Shown one piece after another: positions 19,601 to 29,783 of a stretch of DNA of 64,000 nucleotides. The position numbers were made by a program, and so were the translations under genes. Numbering within the stretch: the first letter of the stretch is position 1; every line of letters begins with the position of its first letter. The stretch lies in the NCBI RefSeq assembly GCF_002849855.1, contig NZ_CP018616.1, forward strand, positions 744,001-808,000, given 5' to 3'. The notes below the pieces were generated by a model. It saw nothing but the letters and a program-made list of their open reading frames with translations, had not been told where the DNA came from and did no database searches. The DNA is from Vibrio azureus (GTDB lineage Bacteria > Pseudomonadota > Gammaproteobacteria > Enterobacterales > Vibrionaceae).

Positions 19601-20473
19601 TTAATTAGGTCGGTATGAGGCTGATTGGTATTCAGCCAAAGTCTCTTTTAATGGCGAAACATTACACCCTCGAGCGACAAAGGCGGAGACATTGTCAGAG
19701 AGTTGATGGAGGATCGCTTCTGCTTCGGCTTTGCTCGCAAACTCGGCAAAAACACAAGATCCTGTTCCCGTCAATCTTGACGGCGCGTATTGTAGCAGCC
19801 AAGAAAGTTGCTTATCAACCTCTGGATAAAGCATTCGAACAATTTTTTCGCAATCGTTTACGTTTGTTGCATTTAGTAACGTTTCTAGGCTTCGCTTCGG
19901 TGTGTTTCTGGTTAAGTCTGGGTGAGAAAATATGTCTGCAGTTGCAATTGAAACGTTCGGCCTTACGACTAAATACCATTTTTCTTCTGGCTCTGCTGGG
20001 CTCAGTATTTCACCGACACCTTCGGCAAATGCGGCAAAACCACGCACAAAAACGGGCACATCTGCTCCTAATCTTAGGCCAATTTCAGCCAGTTGGTCGT
20101 CACTTAAATTGAGTTGCCATAAGTAATTCAGTGCGACTAACGTTGTCGCCGCATTAGAAGAACCGCCGCCAATACCCCCACCCATGGGTAAAATTTTATT
20201 TATTTTAATGTCAGCACCGTAAGGGCAGTTTGCATAACGTTGAAGCGCTGTTGCTGCTTTCCATATCAGATTATTTTCCAGAGGAACGCCTTCTATATTG
20301 GGAGAAAGTGTGATTTGACCTGATTGGTTCGTTTGGATAGATAAATCATCACCATGATCGACAAATTGAAATAACGTCTGCAGCTCATGATAGCCATTAT
20401 CTGCTTGGCCATTAATGTAAAGGAAGAGGTTCAGCTTGGCAGGTGATGGCCATTGGGTAAGTTGGTTAATCAT
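19601..20473 (-). CDS. ispE: 4-diphosphocytidyl-2-C-methyl-D-erythritol kinase
   Basis: The start is placed at the ATG at 20473, because it overlaps the lolB stop codon as ATGA and gives the conserved start [20 protein letters not shown] (290 residues). An in-frame start 15 bp upstream also exists. The GHMP-kinase ATP loop is [17 protein letters not shown], and the C-terminal [12 protein letters not shown] motif is present. It phosphorylates CDP-ME in the non-mevalonate isoprenoid pathway. Confidence 0.95.
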   Translation of the reverse strand: MINQLTQWPSPAKLNLFLYINGQADNGYHELQTLFQFVDHGDDLSIQTNQSGQITLSPNIEGVPLENNLIWKAATALQRYANCPYGADIKINKILPMGGGIGGGSSNAATTLVALNYLWQLNLSDDQLAEIGLRLGADVPVFVRGFAAFAEGVGEILSPAEPEEKWYLVVRPNVSIATADIFSHPDLTRNTPKRSLETLLNATNVNDCEKIVRMLYPEVDKQLSWLLQYAPSRLTGTGSCVFAEFASKAEAEAILHQLSDNVSAFVARGCNVSPLKETLAEYQSASYRPN

Positions 20474-21111
20474 GAACGGATATTCCATTTATTGATTTCG
20501 ATTTTAATCGTGGTGTCGGAAGAACTCAGCTTGAGCTTAGTTGGTAAAGGAATGATCTGCTGATGCCAGTTTATATCCGCATAACGTTGGTAGAAAATGT
20601 CCCATTCATTCCCATTTACTGTCTTGTCTAATTGTAACAAAGTGTGGGCAGGAGAGAGTTGATAGGAATCTGCCATTGTAGGAAGACCTAACAGCCAATC
20701 CGGCATTTGTTCGACGGGAATATGCAAGCCAGTAAGTCGATAAATCAATTGATTGGCGTCTTTTGCTGTTAGAACCTGATCATCCATGGTCTCTATTGTT
20801 GTGCCTTGTGCTGTTGTCGTCATCTTTAATGCAGTCTGACCAAGGCCAAAAGTTAGGGTGAGCTGGCTGAGAGAGGGAGAGTGTTTCCAAAAGAAACTGA
20901 GGCTTTGTCTTTGTTCTGGGCTGATGTAAGCCAACCTGCCTGTGACTTGATAGTGATCAATATTTTGCAGTTCTTGTTGATGTTTTTGCCACTCAACGTT
21001 GGTGACGCTTTCTGGAAGTGAGCTACAACCAGAGAGCAACACGCTGGCAAAGAACAAAATAAAAAAAGTACGTAAGGTCATAAGTGATGGTTTATTAGTC
21101 ATTTGTCCCAA
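20470..21111 (-). CDS. lolB: Outer-membrane lipoprotein receptor LolB
   Basis: This lipoprotein has a lipobox in [12 protein letters not shown] and a LolB-type mature domain ([20 protein letters not shown], then [20 protein letters not shown]). LolB takes lipoproteins from LolA and inserts them into the outer membrane. Several in-frame starts exist (21111, 21102 and an internal one at MTLRTF), so the N-terminus is uncertain by up to about ten residues. It is divergent from hemA and overlaps ispE by 4 bp. Confidence 0.93.
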   Translation of the reverse strand: MGQMTNKPSLMTLRTFFILFFASVLLSGCSSLPESVTNVEWQKHQQELQNIDHYQVTGRLAYISPEQRQSLSFFWKHSPSLSQLTLTFGLGQTALKMTTTAQGTTIETMDDQVLTAKDANQLIYRLTGLHIPVEQMPDWLLGLPTMADSYQLSPAHTLLQLDKTVNGNEWDIFYQRYADINWHQQIIPLPTKLKLSSSDTTIKIEINKWNIRS

Positions 21112-21242
21112 TAATTAGCCCTCACTATAGCACTGAAAAGTCGAATCAAGGAAAACAAATCCGGGTTACCCTTTCAATACATGCGTGCTTAAAGTAAAAT
21201 TCTGAACCTATTTTATAACTGTTATCAGAGATACCACATTAG

Positions 21243-22499
21243 ATGTCCTTGCTCGCTATTGGAATTAATCACAATACCGCGTCTATCGACTTGCGAGAAA
21301 AAGTGGCTTTCGGTCCTGATAAATTGGGCCGAGCACTTGAGCAACTCAGAGACCATGAAGCGGTCAATGGCAGTGTGATTGTGTCGACTTGTAATCGAAC
21401 CGAATTGTACTGCGATGTTAAGCAAGGAGCGCGAAACAAGCTTATTGATTGGTTGTCTCACTTTCATCAAGTGGAACAAGAAGAGCTTAAGCCCAGCCTT
21501 TATTTTTATGAAGAGCAGGCCGCGATAAAACATTTAATGAGAGTCTCGTGTGGTCTAGATTCATTAGTGCTTGGTGAACCCCAGATACTAGGTCAGGTAA
21601 AACAAGCGTTCTCAGACGCTCGCGACAGTCAATCTGTTGATGCTTCGATCGATAAGTTGTTCCAAAAAACCTTTTCTGTGGCTAAGCGAGTACGAACAGA
21701 AACGGACATTGGTGGTAATGCTGTCTCGGTTGCCTATGCCGCATGTACATTAGCGAAGCATATTTTTGAATCTCTCTCTGAATCGACGGTATTGATGGTT
21801 GGTGCCGGGGAGACCATTGATTTAGTGGCTAAGCACTTGGCGTCCAATGGCTGCCAGAAAATGATTGTTGCTAACCGAACACGTGAACGTGCTTTAGGAT
21901 TAGCAGAGCAGTTTGGTGCAGAGGTCATCAGCCTCAATGAAATCCCAGACCACTTAGCTAGAGCAGATATTGTGATTAGCTCAACAGCCAGTCCATTACC
22001 TATTATTGGTAAAGGCATGGTGGAAAGTGCACTCAAAAAACGCCGCTTTCAGCCAATGCTGCTGGTGGATATTGCTGTGCCTAGGGATGTCGAAGCACAA
22101 GTTGGCGATCTCAGTGGCGCTTATTTGTACTCGGTCGATGATTTACAGTCCATCATTGATAGTAACCTCGCCCAACGAAAAGTTGAGGCGATTCAGGCTG
22201 AAGCGATCGTCAGTGAAGAAAGTGCGGCCTTTATGACTTGGATGCGTTCGCTGCAGGCCGTTGATAGCATCCGTGATTATCGCAAATCAGCTAACGAAAT
22301 TCGTGAGGAGTTACTGAGTAAAAGCCTTCAATCTTTGGCGGCAGGAGCAGAACCTGAAAAAGTACTGCTCGAGCTCAGTAATAAGCTCACAAACAAACTG
22401 ATTCATGCTCCAACTCGTGCACTGCAAAGTGCTGCAGAGCAGGGTGAACCAGCAAAATTAACGGTCATTCGTCAAACACTTGGCTTGGATGACCTATAA
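21243..22499 (+). CDS. hemA: Glutamyl-tRNA reductase
   Basis: The 418-residue enzyme starts [20 protein letters not shown]. The catalytic cysteine is residue 50 in [11 protein letters not shown], and the NADPH domain contains [17 protein letters not shown]. It makes glutamate-1-semialdehyde, the first committed step of haem synthesis. It leads the conserved hemA-prfA-prmC-sirB2-sirB1-kdsA string and diverges from lolB. Confidence 0.98.
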   Translation: MSLLAIGINHNTASIDLREKVAFGPDKLGRALEQLRDHEAVNGSVIVSTCNRTELYCDVKQGARNKLIDWLSHFHQVEQEELKPSLYFYEEQAAIKHLMRVSCGLDSLVLGEPQILGQVKQAFSDARDSQSVDASIDKLFQKTFSVAKRVRTETDIGGNAVSVAYAACTLAKHIFESLSESTVLMVGAGETIDLVAKHLASNGCQKMIVANRTRERALGLAEQFGAEVISLNEIPDHLARADIVISSTASPLPIIGKGMVESALKKRRFQPMLLVDIAVPRDVEAQVGDLSGAYLYSVDDLQSIIDSNLAQRKVEAIQAEAIVSEESAAFMTWMRSLQAVDSIRDYRKSANEIREELLSKSLQSLAAGAEPEKVLLELSNKLTNKLIHAPTRALQSAAEQGEPAKLTVIRQTLGLDDL

Positions 22500-22526
22500 C
22501 TCACGCTTTATTAAGAAAACGATATT

Positions 22527-23615
22527 ATGAAAGCCTCTATTCTAACTAAGCTAGAAACGCTAGTTGAACGTTACGAAGAAGTTCAACATCTTCTTGGCGA
22601 TCCTGATGTTATTGGTGATCAGGACAAATTCCGTGCTCTATCAAAAGAGTACTCTCAGCTCGAAGAAGTGACTCAATGCTTCCAAGCGTATCAACAAGCG
22701 CAGGAGGATCTTGTCGCTGCTGAAGAAATGGCGAACGAAGACGACGAAGAAATGCGTGAAATGGCGCAGGAAGAAATCAAAGAAGCAAAAGAGTCAATAG
22801 AGCGTCTCACTGACGAGCTACAAATTCTTCTTCTTCCAAAAGATCCAAATGATGACCGTAACTGTTTCCTAGAAATCCGAGCGGGTGCAGGTGGTGATGA
22901 AGCGGGTATTTTTGCTGGTGACTTATTCCGCATGTACAGCAAGTACGCAGAGAAGCGCGGCTGGCGTATTGAGGTGATGTCTTCAAACGAAGCTGAGCAT
23001 GGTGGCTACAAAGAGATGATCGCGAAAGTGAGCGGTGACGGAGCATACGGTGTGCTGAAGTTTGAATCAGGCGGTCACCGTGTTCAACGTGTACCTGCAA
23101 CGGAATCTCAAGGCCGAGTTCATACCTCTGCATGTACTGTCGCAGTCATGGCTGAGATCCCAGAAGCCGATCTACCTGAAATCAAAGCAGCCGATCTAAA
23201 GATTGATACATTCCGTGCCTCTGGTGCTGGTGGTCAGCACGTTAACACCACCGATTCTGCTATCCGTATTACTCACTTACCAACAGGTACTGTTGTTGAG
23301 TGTCAGGATGAACGTTCACAGCATAAGAATAAAGCTAAAGCGATGGCCGTGCTTGCTGCTCGTATTGTTCAAGCAGAAGAAGAACGTCGTGCAGCTGAAG
23401 TCTCAGATACACGTCGTAACCTACTCGGCTCAGGTGATCGTAGTGACCGTATTCGTACTTACAATTACCCACAAGGTCGTGTTTCTGATCACCGAATTAA
23501 CCTAACTCTCTATCGTTTAAACGAAGTGATGGAAGGGGACCTACAAAGTTTGATTGATCCTGTTGTTCAAGAGCATCAAGCGGACCAACTTGCGGCGCTT
23601 GCAGAGAACAACTGA
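22527..23615 (+). CDS. prfA: Peptide chain release factor 1
   Basis: The 362-residue class I release factor has the stop-codon recognition PAT in [17 protein letters not shown] and the catalytic GGQ in [16 protein letters not shown]. It recognises UAA and UAG. Its GGQ glutamine is the substrate of PrmC, encoded directly downstream (2-bp gap). Confidence 0.98.
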   Translation: MKASILTKLETLVERYEEVQHLLGDPDVIGDQDKFRALSKEYSQLEEVTQCFQAYQQAQEDLVAAEEMANEDDEEMREMAQEEIKEAKESIERLTDELQILLLPKDPNDDRNCFLEIRAGAGGDEAGIFAGDLFRMYSKYAEKRGWRIEVMSSNEAEHGGYKEMIAKVSGDGAYGVLKFESGGHRVQRVPATESQGRVHTSACTVAVMAEIPEADLPEIKAADLKIDTFRASGAGGQHVNTTDSAIRITHLPTGTVVECQDERSQHKNKAKAMAVLAARIVQAEEERRAAEVSDTRRNLLGSGDRSDRIRTYNYPQGRVSDHRINLTLYRLNEVMEGDLQSLIDPVVQEHQADQLAALAENN

Positions 23616-23617
23616 TC

Positions 23618-24484
23618 GTGAGCCCTGTTCAATCGATTGAGCAAGCCTTGAAAAGTGCGACGGCAATGCTTGCAGAGGGTGACCCAACGTCACCTTCTCT
23701 TGATGCTGCTGTCCTGCTATGTCACGTGCTTGATAAACCACGTTCCTACCTTATGACTTGGCCCGAAAAAGCCCTTACGCTTAGTCAACAGACGCAATTT
23801 GAAGCGCTGTTGGCGAGGCGCTTATCCGGAGAGCCGGTTGCTTATATCATAGGTGAAAGAGAATTTTGGTCTTTACCGCTTAAAGTTGCGCCATCGACCT
23901 TAATCCCAAGACCAGATACGGAACGTTTGGTCGAAGTTGCCCTAGATATTACCCAACAGCAAACAGGGCCCATCCTTGACCTCGGTACAGGGACTGGGGC
24001 TATTGCGCTTGCTTTAGCATCAGAGCTTCCGGCGCGACAAGTACTGGGAATTGATCTAAAGCACGAAGCCAAAGAGCTCGCGGAGTATAACGCTACCAGG
24101 CTGAACATTAAAAATGTGACGTTTGCTCAAGGAAGCTGGTTTGATTCTATTCCTAGTGGACAAAAGTTTGCTCTAATCGTTTCTAACCCACCGTATATTG
24201 ATGAGGCCGATCCTCACCTGTCACAGGGGGATGTTCGTTTCGAGCCGAAATCAGCTTTGGTTGCGGATGAGAATGGACTTGCGGATATTCGCCATATTAG
24301 CAATATTGCCCGTCAATATTTGGAAACTGAAGGGTGGCTTGCCTTTGAGCATGGCTATGATCAAGGACCTGCCGTTCGACAGATTTTGAGTCAATTTGGG
24401 TACGACCAAGTTGTTACCGAAAAAGATTATGGCGGTAATGACCGAGTGACTTTTGGATGTTACCAACCTAATATACCCAAGTGA
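23618..24484 (+). CDS. prmC: Release factor glutamine methyltransferase PrmC
   Basis: The 288-residue SAM methyltransferase starts with GTG 2 bp after prfA. The SAM motif is ILDLGTGTGAIALALA and the catalytic NPPY lies in VSNPPYIDEAD. It methylates the GGQ glutamine of RF1 and RF2. The last codons (PNIPK and stop) lie inside a copy of the interspersed repeat, whose end CCCAAGTGA supplies Pro-Lys-stop, so the original C-terminus may have been altered by insertion. Confidence 0.96.
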   Translation: MSPVQSIEQALKSATAMLAEGDPTSPSLDAAVLLCHVLDKPRSYLMTWPEKALTLSQQTQFEALLARRLSGEPVAYIIGEREFWSLPLKVAPSTLIPRPDTERLVEVALDITQQQTGPILDLGTGTGAIALALASELPARQVLGIDLKHEAKELAEYNATRLNIKNVTFAQGSWFDSIPSGQKFALIVSNPPYIDEADPHLSQGDVRFEPKSALVADENGLADIRHISNIARQYLETEGWLAFEHGYDQGPAVRQILSQFGYDQVVTEKDYGGNDRVTFGCYQPNIPK

Positions 24485-24524
24485 TTTCAAGGTGCTCTGA
24501 ATCAAGCATCTTAAGGTCATATAG
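24472..24524. repeat. Interspersed repeat, short copy overlapping prmC stop
   Basis: It starts TATACCCAAGTGATTTCAAG, then joins directly to GAATCAAGCATCTTAAGGTCA, so the middle of the element is missing. Its first dozen bases are the 3' end of prmC. Confidence 0.7.
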
Positions 24525-24554
24525 GCATAGTAATCACGGATAAAGAGAACAGAA

Positions 24555-24938
24555 ATGTACACTGCTCTGAAGCATATTCACTTAGTGACCATCGCACTGA
24601 GTGCGACACTATTATCATTACGATTCATTCTAATGATGATGGACTCCCCGAAGCGTAATCATAAGTTTTTAAAAGTCTTTCCACATATCGTTGACACAGC
24701 GTTACTGCTTACTGGTATTGGCTTGATCATGGTGACTGGCTTTATGCCATTTACCGAAAGCGCCTCTTGGCTAACCAATAAACTGACGTGTGTTTTGGCC
24801 TACATTGCACTTGGATTCTTCGCCCTCAAATTAGCGAAAAATAAGCTACTCAAAACGTTCGCTTTCTTTGGTGCGTTAGGATGGCTAGTCATGGCGGCTA
24901 ATATCGCTGTATCAAAAAGTCCACACTTATTCGGGTAA
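24555..24938 (+). CDS. sirB2: SirB2-family membrane protein
   Basis: The 127-residue protein has about four hydrophobic segments and starts MYTALKHIHLVTIALSATLL, typical of the SirB2/YchQ family. The family has no settled biochemical function. The neighbourhood hemA-prfA-prmC-sirB2-sirB1-kdsA is conserved in enterobacteria and vibrios and supports the name. Confidence 0.88.
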   Translation: MYTALKHIHLVTIALSATLLSLRFILMMMDSPKRNHKFLKVFPHIVDTALLLTGIGLIMVTGFMPFTESASWLTNKLTCVLAYIALGFFALKLAKNKLLKTFAFFGALGWLVMAANIAVSKSPHLFG

Positions 24939-24942
24939 GCGT

Positions 24943-25752
24943 ATGTTGGAGTTTGTTGACGAACATTTTGACAATATGGCTTTGGTTGAAGGCGCACTAG
25001 AACTTAATCTTTCTATCAACCCTGAGACAGATGTTTCTTGGGCGAAACAAGAATTAGAGCGCTTATTCAAAGAAGCTGAGTTTGCATTAGTAAATGAACA
25101 GCATGAAGAGCAACGTTTTGAGGCTTTCTTGCGATTGTTTTTCCATCAGTGGGGCTTTAAAGGAGATGAGCAGCAGTATTTTCTCTCTGATAATGGCTTT
25201 ATTGATAAAGTGTTGCAGCGTCGTAAGGGTATCCCGGTCAGTCTAGGGGCGGTGCTGCTTTACTTAGGTTGTCGTCTTGGCTTTCCGATAAAAGGGATTA
25301 TGTTTCCGACTCAATTCTTACTCAAGATGGATTGGCCACACCGCTCACCAGACTATATTAATCCATTTAATGGTGAGTATGTGGGGGAGAAAACTTTGCA
25401 AGCTTGGTTGATTGGTCAACAAGGCCCTCTTGCTACATTGAAACCCGAACATTTTGAAGAAGCGGATAATCCTGCCATCATCGGTCGCTGGCTTGCCTTG
25501 ATTAAAAGTGCCATGCTCAGAGAAGAGCGTTACTCCTTAGCACTGCGTTGCAGTAATCTTGCGCTGACTTTTGTGCCAGATGATCCTTATGAAATTCGCG
25601 ATCGAGGCTTTATCTTTCAGCAACTGGAATGCCATCAAGTTGCGGCATCTGATTTTCAATATTTCGTTGATCAATGCCCAGATGATCCATCGTCAGAATT
25701 ACTTCAGACGCAAATCAATTCAATGAATGAAAAACAAGTGACGCTCCACTAA
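24943..25752 (+). CDS. sirB1: SirB1-family transglutaminase-like/TPR protein
   Basis: The 269-residue soluble protein has a SirB1 N-terminal transglutaminase-like domain (LQRRKGIPVSLGAVLLYLG and FPIKGIMFPTQFLLK) and a C-terminal TPR-like region (YSLALRCSNLALTFVPDDPY). Its function is unknown. It starts 4 bp after sirB2 and precedes kdsA, the same order as ychQ-ychA-kdsA in E. coli. Confidence 0.9.
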   Translation: MLEFVDEHFDNMALVEGALELNLSINPETDVSWAKQELERLFKEAEFALVNEQHEEQRFEAFLRLFFHQWGFKGDEQQYFLSDNGFIDKVLQRRKGIPVSLGAVLLYLGCRLGFPIKGIMFPTQFLLKMDWPHRSPDYINPFNGEYVGEKTLQAWLIGQQGPLATLKPEHFEEADNPAIIGRWLALIKSAMLREERYSLALRCSNLALTFVPDDPYEIRDRGFIFQQLECHQVAASDFQYFVDQCPDDPSSELLQTQINSMNEKQVTLH

Positions 25753-25791
25753 ACTTTACGGGTATGCCCATTGGCGTACTGTAAGAAATAG

Positions 25792-26658
<867 letters not shown>

Positions 26659-26676
26659 AACTTGCTCTGTCATCAA

Positions 26677-26726
26677 GTGACTTTTAAGGGTCTCTGGATC
26701 AAGACTCTTGAGGTGATTTGGGTAGA
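26677..26726. repeat. Interspersed repeat, degenerate short copy
   Basis: It reads CAAGTGACTTTTAAG, then CTCTGGATCAAGACTCTTGAG and GTGATTTGGGTAG, a diverged end-to-end version of the element family. Confidence 0.55.
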
Positions 26727-26756
26727 GACTCTGAATGTTTAAACTTCAAGTTATCT

Positions 26757-26802
26757 AACCACAATGGTTGATGTATCATCAGCCGTTGTGGTTTATTTTT
26801 CT
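26757..26802 (+). terminator. kdsA operon terminator
   Basis: The outer stem AACCACAA / TTGTGGTT encloses a smaller stem around GATG/CATC and is followed by TATTTTTC. It lies about 100 bp after kdsA. Confidence 0.75.
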
Positions 26803-26827
26803 CTTTCTCTTTCTCTTTCTCTTTCTC
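26801..26827. repeat. CTCTTT hexanucleotide microsatellite
   Basis: Four and a half perfect copies of CTCTTT directly follow the kdsA terminator T-run. It is noncoding. Confidence 0.85.
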
Positions 26828-27190
26828 GCTATTCTCTATTTTTTACAGCGTTTAGCTTGCCCACTCAATTGACTTATCTTTGCTGATTGTGACAAACGCA
26901 ATCGTTAACCTTGACGTTTTTACCTTGTTAGTGTCTTGAATTGCTAGGTTGTGCATACATTCTGTTTATGTAGGTTTGGTAAAAGCACACCTTGCAAATA
27001 TGCAATTAGAGCTGAAATGTTGTGGACAAAATCATCACTAGTGATCCAGTTATCATAAATATGAGAGTAAAATGTTAGTAAGACACTTTTCAATTAGACT
27101 GTAGTCAATTTAGCGCCATGGTGAGTTAAGAATGGAATATCCTCATTCAATAACCTGTCGCCGACTTTAAAGGAAATGAAAGGTAAAACA

Positions 27191-28852
27191 ATGAAGCAAC
27201 GCCTAATGACTAAAACCGCTTTAAGTGCTGCACTTCTGGCTACTCTAGTTGGATGTAGTACACAGTCAGAACATCAATGGGATCAAGACAAGACCTATAA
27301 GCTTACTGTGCTGCACACTAACGATCACCATGGTCGTTTCTGGCAGAATAAATACGGTGAGTATGGTATGGCCGCTCGTAAAACATTGATCGATGAGTTA
27401 CGTGCTGACATTGAAGCAGAAGGCGGCAGTGTTTTACTTCTTTCCGGTGGCGATATTAATACAGGCGTACCAGAGTCGGATCTCCAAGATGCAGAACCCG
27501 ATTTTAAAGGCATGAAAAAAATCGGTTACGATGCAATGGCATTAGGTAACCATGAGTTTGATAATCCACTTGAGGTATTATTTAAGCAGCGTGATTGGGC
27601 GCAATTCCCAATGCTTTCGGCCAATATTTACGATAAAGAAACCGGTAAGCGTTTGTTCCAACCTTACGCGATGTTTAACAAGCAAGGCATTAAAATTGCT
27701 GTTATCGGTTTAACAACAGAAGACACAGCCAAGTTAGGTAATCCTGAATACATTGGTAAACTGGATTTCCGCGATCCAAAAGCAGAAGCGAAAGCGGTGA
27801 TTGCTGAGCTGAAAGAAACAGAAAAACCGGATCTAATTTTTGCTGTGACGCATATGGGACACTACGAAAATGGTAACCGTGGTTTGAATGCTCCGGGTGA
27901 CGTTGCATTGGCTCGTTACCTTGATGAAGGCGATCTCGATATGATCGTTGGTGGCCACTCTCAAGAGCCTGTTTGTATGGAAGGCCCTAACGTTATCAAT
28001 AAACGATTCAAGCCTGGCGATGAGTGCAAGCCTGATCAACAAAATGGCACTTACATTGTTCAAGCTCACGAATGGGGCAAGTATGTAGGCCGAGCAGATT
28101 ATGAGTTTCGCAATGGTGAGCTTTCAATGGTGAGCTACAACCTCATTCCTGTGAACCTTAAGAAGAAGATAAAAGTCAACGGTGAGTCTCAACGTGTACT
28201 GATTCAAGATGAAATTGCTCAAGATGAAGCGATGCTTGAATTCCTTCGCCCATTCCAAGAAAAAGGTCAAGGTAAGCTTAATGTTAAGATTGCTGAATCA
28301 AACGGTAAGCTTGAAGGGGACCGTAACGTTGTGCGCTTCCAGCAAACAAACTTGGGTCGCTTGATCGCTACAGCACATCAAGAGCGTGCAAAAGCTGACT
28401 TTGCCATCATGAACTCAGGCGGTGTACGCGATTCGATTGAAGGCGGTGATATTACCTACAAAGACGTACTGAAAGTGCAGCCGTTTGGCAATATTGTTTC
28501 TTATGTTGATATGTCAGGTAAAGAAGTTCTAGATTACTTAAATCAAGTGGCGACGAAGCCTGTTGACTCTGGGGCTTACGCACAATTTTCAGGGATTTCA
28601 ATGACCGTAGCTAATGGTAAAGTTTCTGATGTGAAAATTGCCGGCCAGCCGCTGGATCTTACTCAGCAATACCGCTTTACAGTACCAAGCTACAACGCAT
28701 CTGGTGGTGATGGTTACCCTATCGTGACTTCTCACCCAGGCTACGTGAATACTGGTTTTGTTGATGCTGAAGTATTGAAAGAATATCTACAAGCAAATAG
28801 CCCAATCGATGTGAATCAATTCAAAGCTAAGGGTGAGATCGTTTACAAGTAA
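27191..28852 (+). CDS. nutA: 5'-nucleotidase, lipoprotein (NutA/UshA family)
   Basis: The start at 27191 is preferred over the ATG at 27176 because it has AAAGG 7 bp upstream and gives a clean signal MKQRLMTKTALSAALLATLV ending in lipobox GCST. The product is 553 residues. The metallophosphatase domain shows LTVLHTNDHHGRF, LSGGDINTG, ALGNHEFDNP and VGGHSQEPVC; the C-terminal substrate domain shows IMNSGGVRDSIEGGDI and NASGGDGYP. In vibrios this enzyme is surface-anchored and hydrolyses extracellular nucleotides. A terminator follows. Confidence 0.93.
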   Translation: MKQRLMTKTALSAALLATLVGCSTQSEHQWDQDKTYKLTVLHTNDHHGRFWQNKYGEYGMAARKTLIDELRADIEAEGGSVLLLSGGDINTGVPESDLQDAEPDFKGMKKIGYDAMALGNHEFDNPLEVLFKQRDWAQFPMLSANIYDKETGKRLFQPYAMFNKQGIKIAVIGLTTEDTAKLGNPEYIGKLDFRDPKAEAKAVIAELKETEKPDLIFAVTHMGHYENGNRGLNAPGDVALARYLDEGDLDMIVGGHSQEPVCMEGPNVINKRFKPGDECKPDQQNGTYIVQAHEWGKYVGRADYEFRNGELSMVSYNLIPVNLKKKIKVNGESQRVLIQDEIAQDEAMLEFLRPFQEKGQGKLNVKIAESNGKLEGDRNVVRFQQTNLGRLIATAHQERAKADFAIMNSGGVRDSIEGGDITYKDVLKVQPFGNIVSYVDMSGKEVLDYLNQVATKPVDSGAYAQFSGISMTVANGKVSDVKIAGQPLDLTQQYRFTVPSYNASGGDGYPIVTSHPGYVNTGFVDAEVLKEYLQANSPIDVNQFKAKGEIVYK

Positions 28853-28889
28853 AAATTGATTGACTCCATCTAGCTCATCGCTTTAACGT

Positions 28890-28925
28890 AAAACGCTGTT
28901 CCCACTTGGGGCAGCGTTTTTTGTA
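28890..28925 (+). terminator. nutA terminator
   Basis: The stem AAACGCTG / CAGCGTTT is followed by TTTTTG, 38 bp after the nutA stop. Confidence 0.85.
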
Positions 28926-28942
28926 TATTCAACATATTGAGT

Positions 28943-29210
28943 TATACCCAAGTGACCTCAAGATGCTTGATTCAGAGCGAATTCACTGAGCTGAATTCAA
29001 GGAAGACAACGAAGCGGAATAGTATTCTATTTCCAAGTTTTCTGACGCAAGAAATCGGCTCAGTGACTCGCTCCCAAAGGGCGAGTGACCTTAACTCTCA
29101 GACTTTGTTAACGATTCTCAATGTAGAGCCACTATATTTTCGAATCGTTGCCGCGCCTGAGAGCTAAGGTCATCTCGCTGAACGCAGCATCTTGAGGTCA
29201 CTTGGGTATA
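28943..29210. repeat. Complete interspersed MITE-like element (about 268 bp)
   Basis: The ends are imperfect inverted repeats: TATACCCAAGTGACCTCAAG at the left and CTTGAGGTCACTTGGGTATA at the right. Internal landmarks are ATTCAGAGCGA, GAAGACAACGAAGCGGAA, CGCTCCCAAAGGGCGAG and a CTCTCAG / CTGAGAG inverted pair. No transposase is encoded, and the longest ORF (76 codons) recurs only because the element recurs. It fills the 377-bp gap between nutA and ybaK. A copy in reverse orientation lies at 56886-57155. Confidence 0.85.
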
Positions 29211-29229
29211 ATTAATAAGGAAGGACTCA

Positions 29230-29703
29230 ATGACACCAGCGATTATTCTAGCTAAAAAGAAAAAAGTACCGCATACCATTCATCAATATGAACACGATCC
29301 TAGAGCAGAAAGTTATGGACTAGAGGCAGCCGAAGTATTGGGGCAAGACCCTAGCAAAGTGTTTAAAACATTGTTGTTTTGCCTAAATGGTGAGCCAAAA
29401 AATTTAGCGGTTGCGATCATTCCCGTTGCACAAAAGCTCAACTTAAAGTTGGCGGCAAAAGCAGCCAATGGGAAAAAAGCGGATATGGCCGATCCTGAGA
29501 TCGCACAAAAAGTGACGGGTTATGTTGTGGGTGGCATCAGCCCTTTAGGACAGAAGAAAAAACTGCCTACATTGTTACACGAAAGTGCCCAAGATCTAGA
29601 AACGATATGTGTTAGTGCAGGAAAACGTGGCTTAGAAATCGAACTTTCTCCGGCGGATCTTCTCAGCTTAACACAGGGAAGATTCGCGCCATTGTGTGCT
29701 TAA
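29230..29703 (+). CDS. ybaK: Cys-tRNA(Pro)/Cys-tRNA(Cys) deacylase YbaK
   Basis: The 157-residue protein of the YbaK/EbsC family starts MTPAIILAKKKKVPHTIHQY. It has GQDPSKVFKTLLFCLNG with the catalytic-site lysine, and VVGGISPLGQKKKLPT with the conserved GxxSPxG motif. It hydrolyses Cys-tRNA(Pro) misacylated by ProRS. The RBS AAGGA lies just downstream of the complete interspersed element, so the element is immediately upstream of its translation start. Confidence 0.93.
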   Translation: MTPAIILAKKKKVPHTIHQYEHDPRAESYGLEAAEVLGQDPSKVFKTLLFCLNGEPKNLAVAIIPVAQKLNLKLAAKAANGKKADMADPEIAQKVTGYVVGGISPLGQKKKLPTLLHESAQDLETICVSAGKRGLEIELSPADLLSLTQGRFAPLCA

Positions 29704-29783
29704 ATAAGTCAATGAATAAATAAAAGGACGTACCAAGACGCCCTTATTGCTTATTATATTTATTAATATGTCTCTTTATTGCT

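Larger units (their letters stand above)
26659..27190. other. Intergenic region kdsA-nutA
   Basis: The 530 bp hold a degenerate interspersed repeat (26677-26726), the kdsA terminator, a CTCTTT microsatellite (26801-26827) and then about 350 bp of AT-rich sequence that must contain the nutA promoter. I see no convincing gene here. Confidence 0.6.

Noticed and set aside
28937..29167. 76-codon ORF (and an 80-codon ORF at 56930-57172)
   Set aside because: Both lie inside complete copies of the interspersed element and are similar only because the element is repeated; there is no ribosome-binding site.
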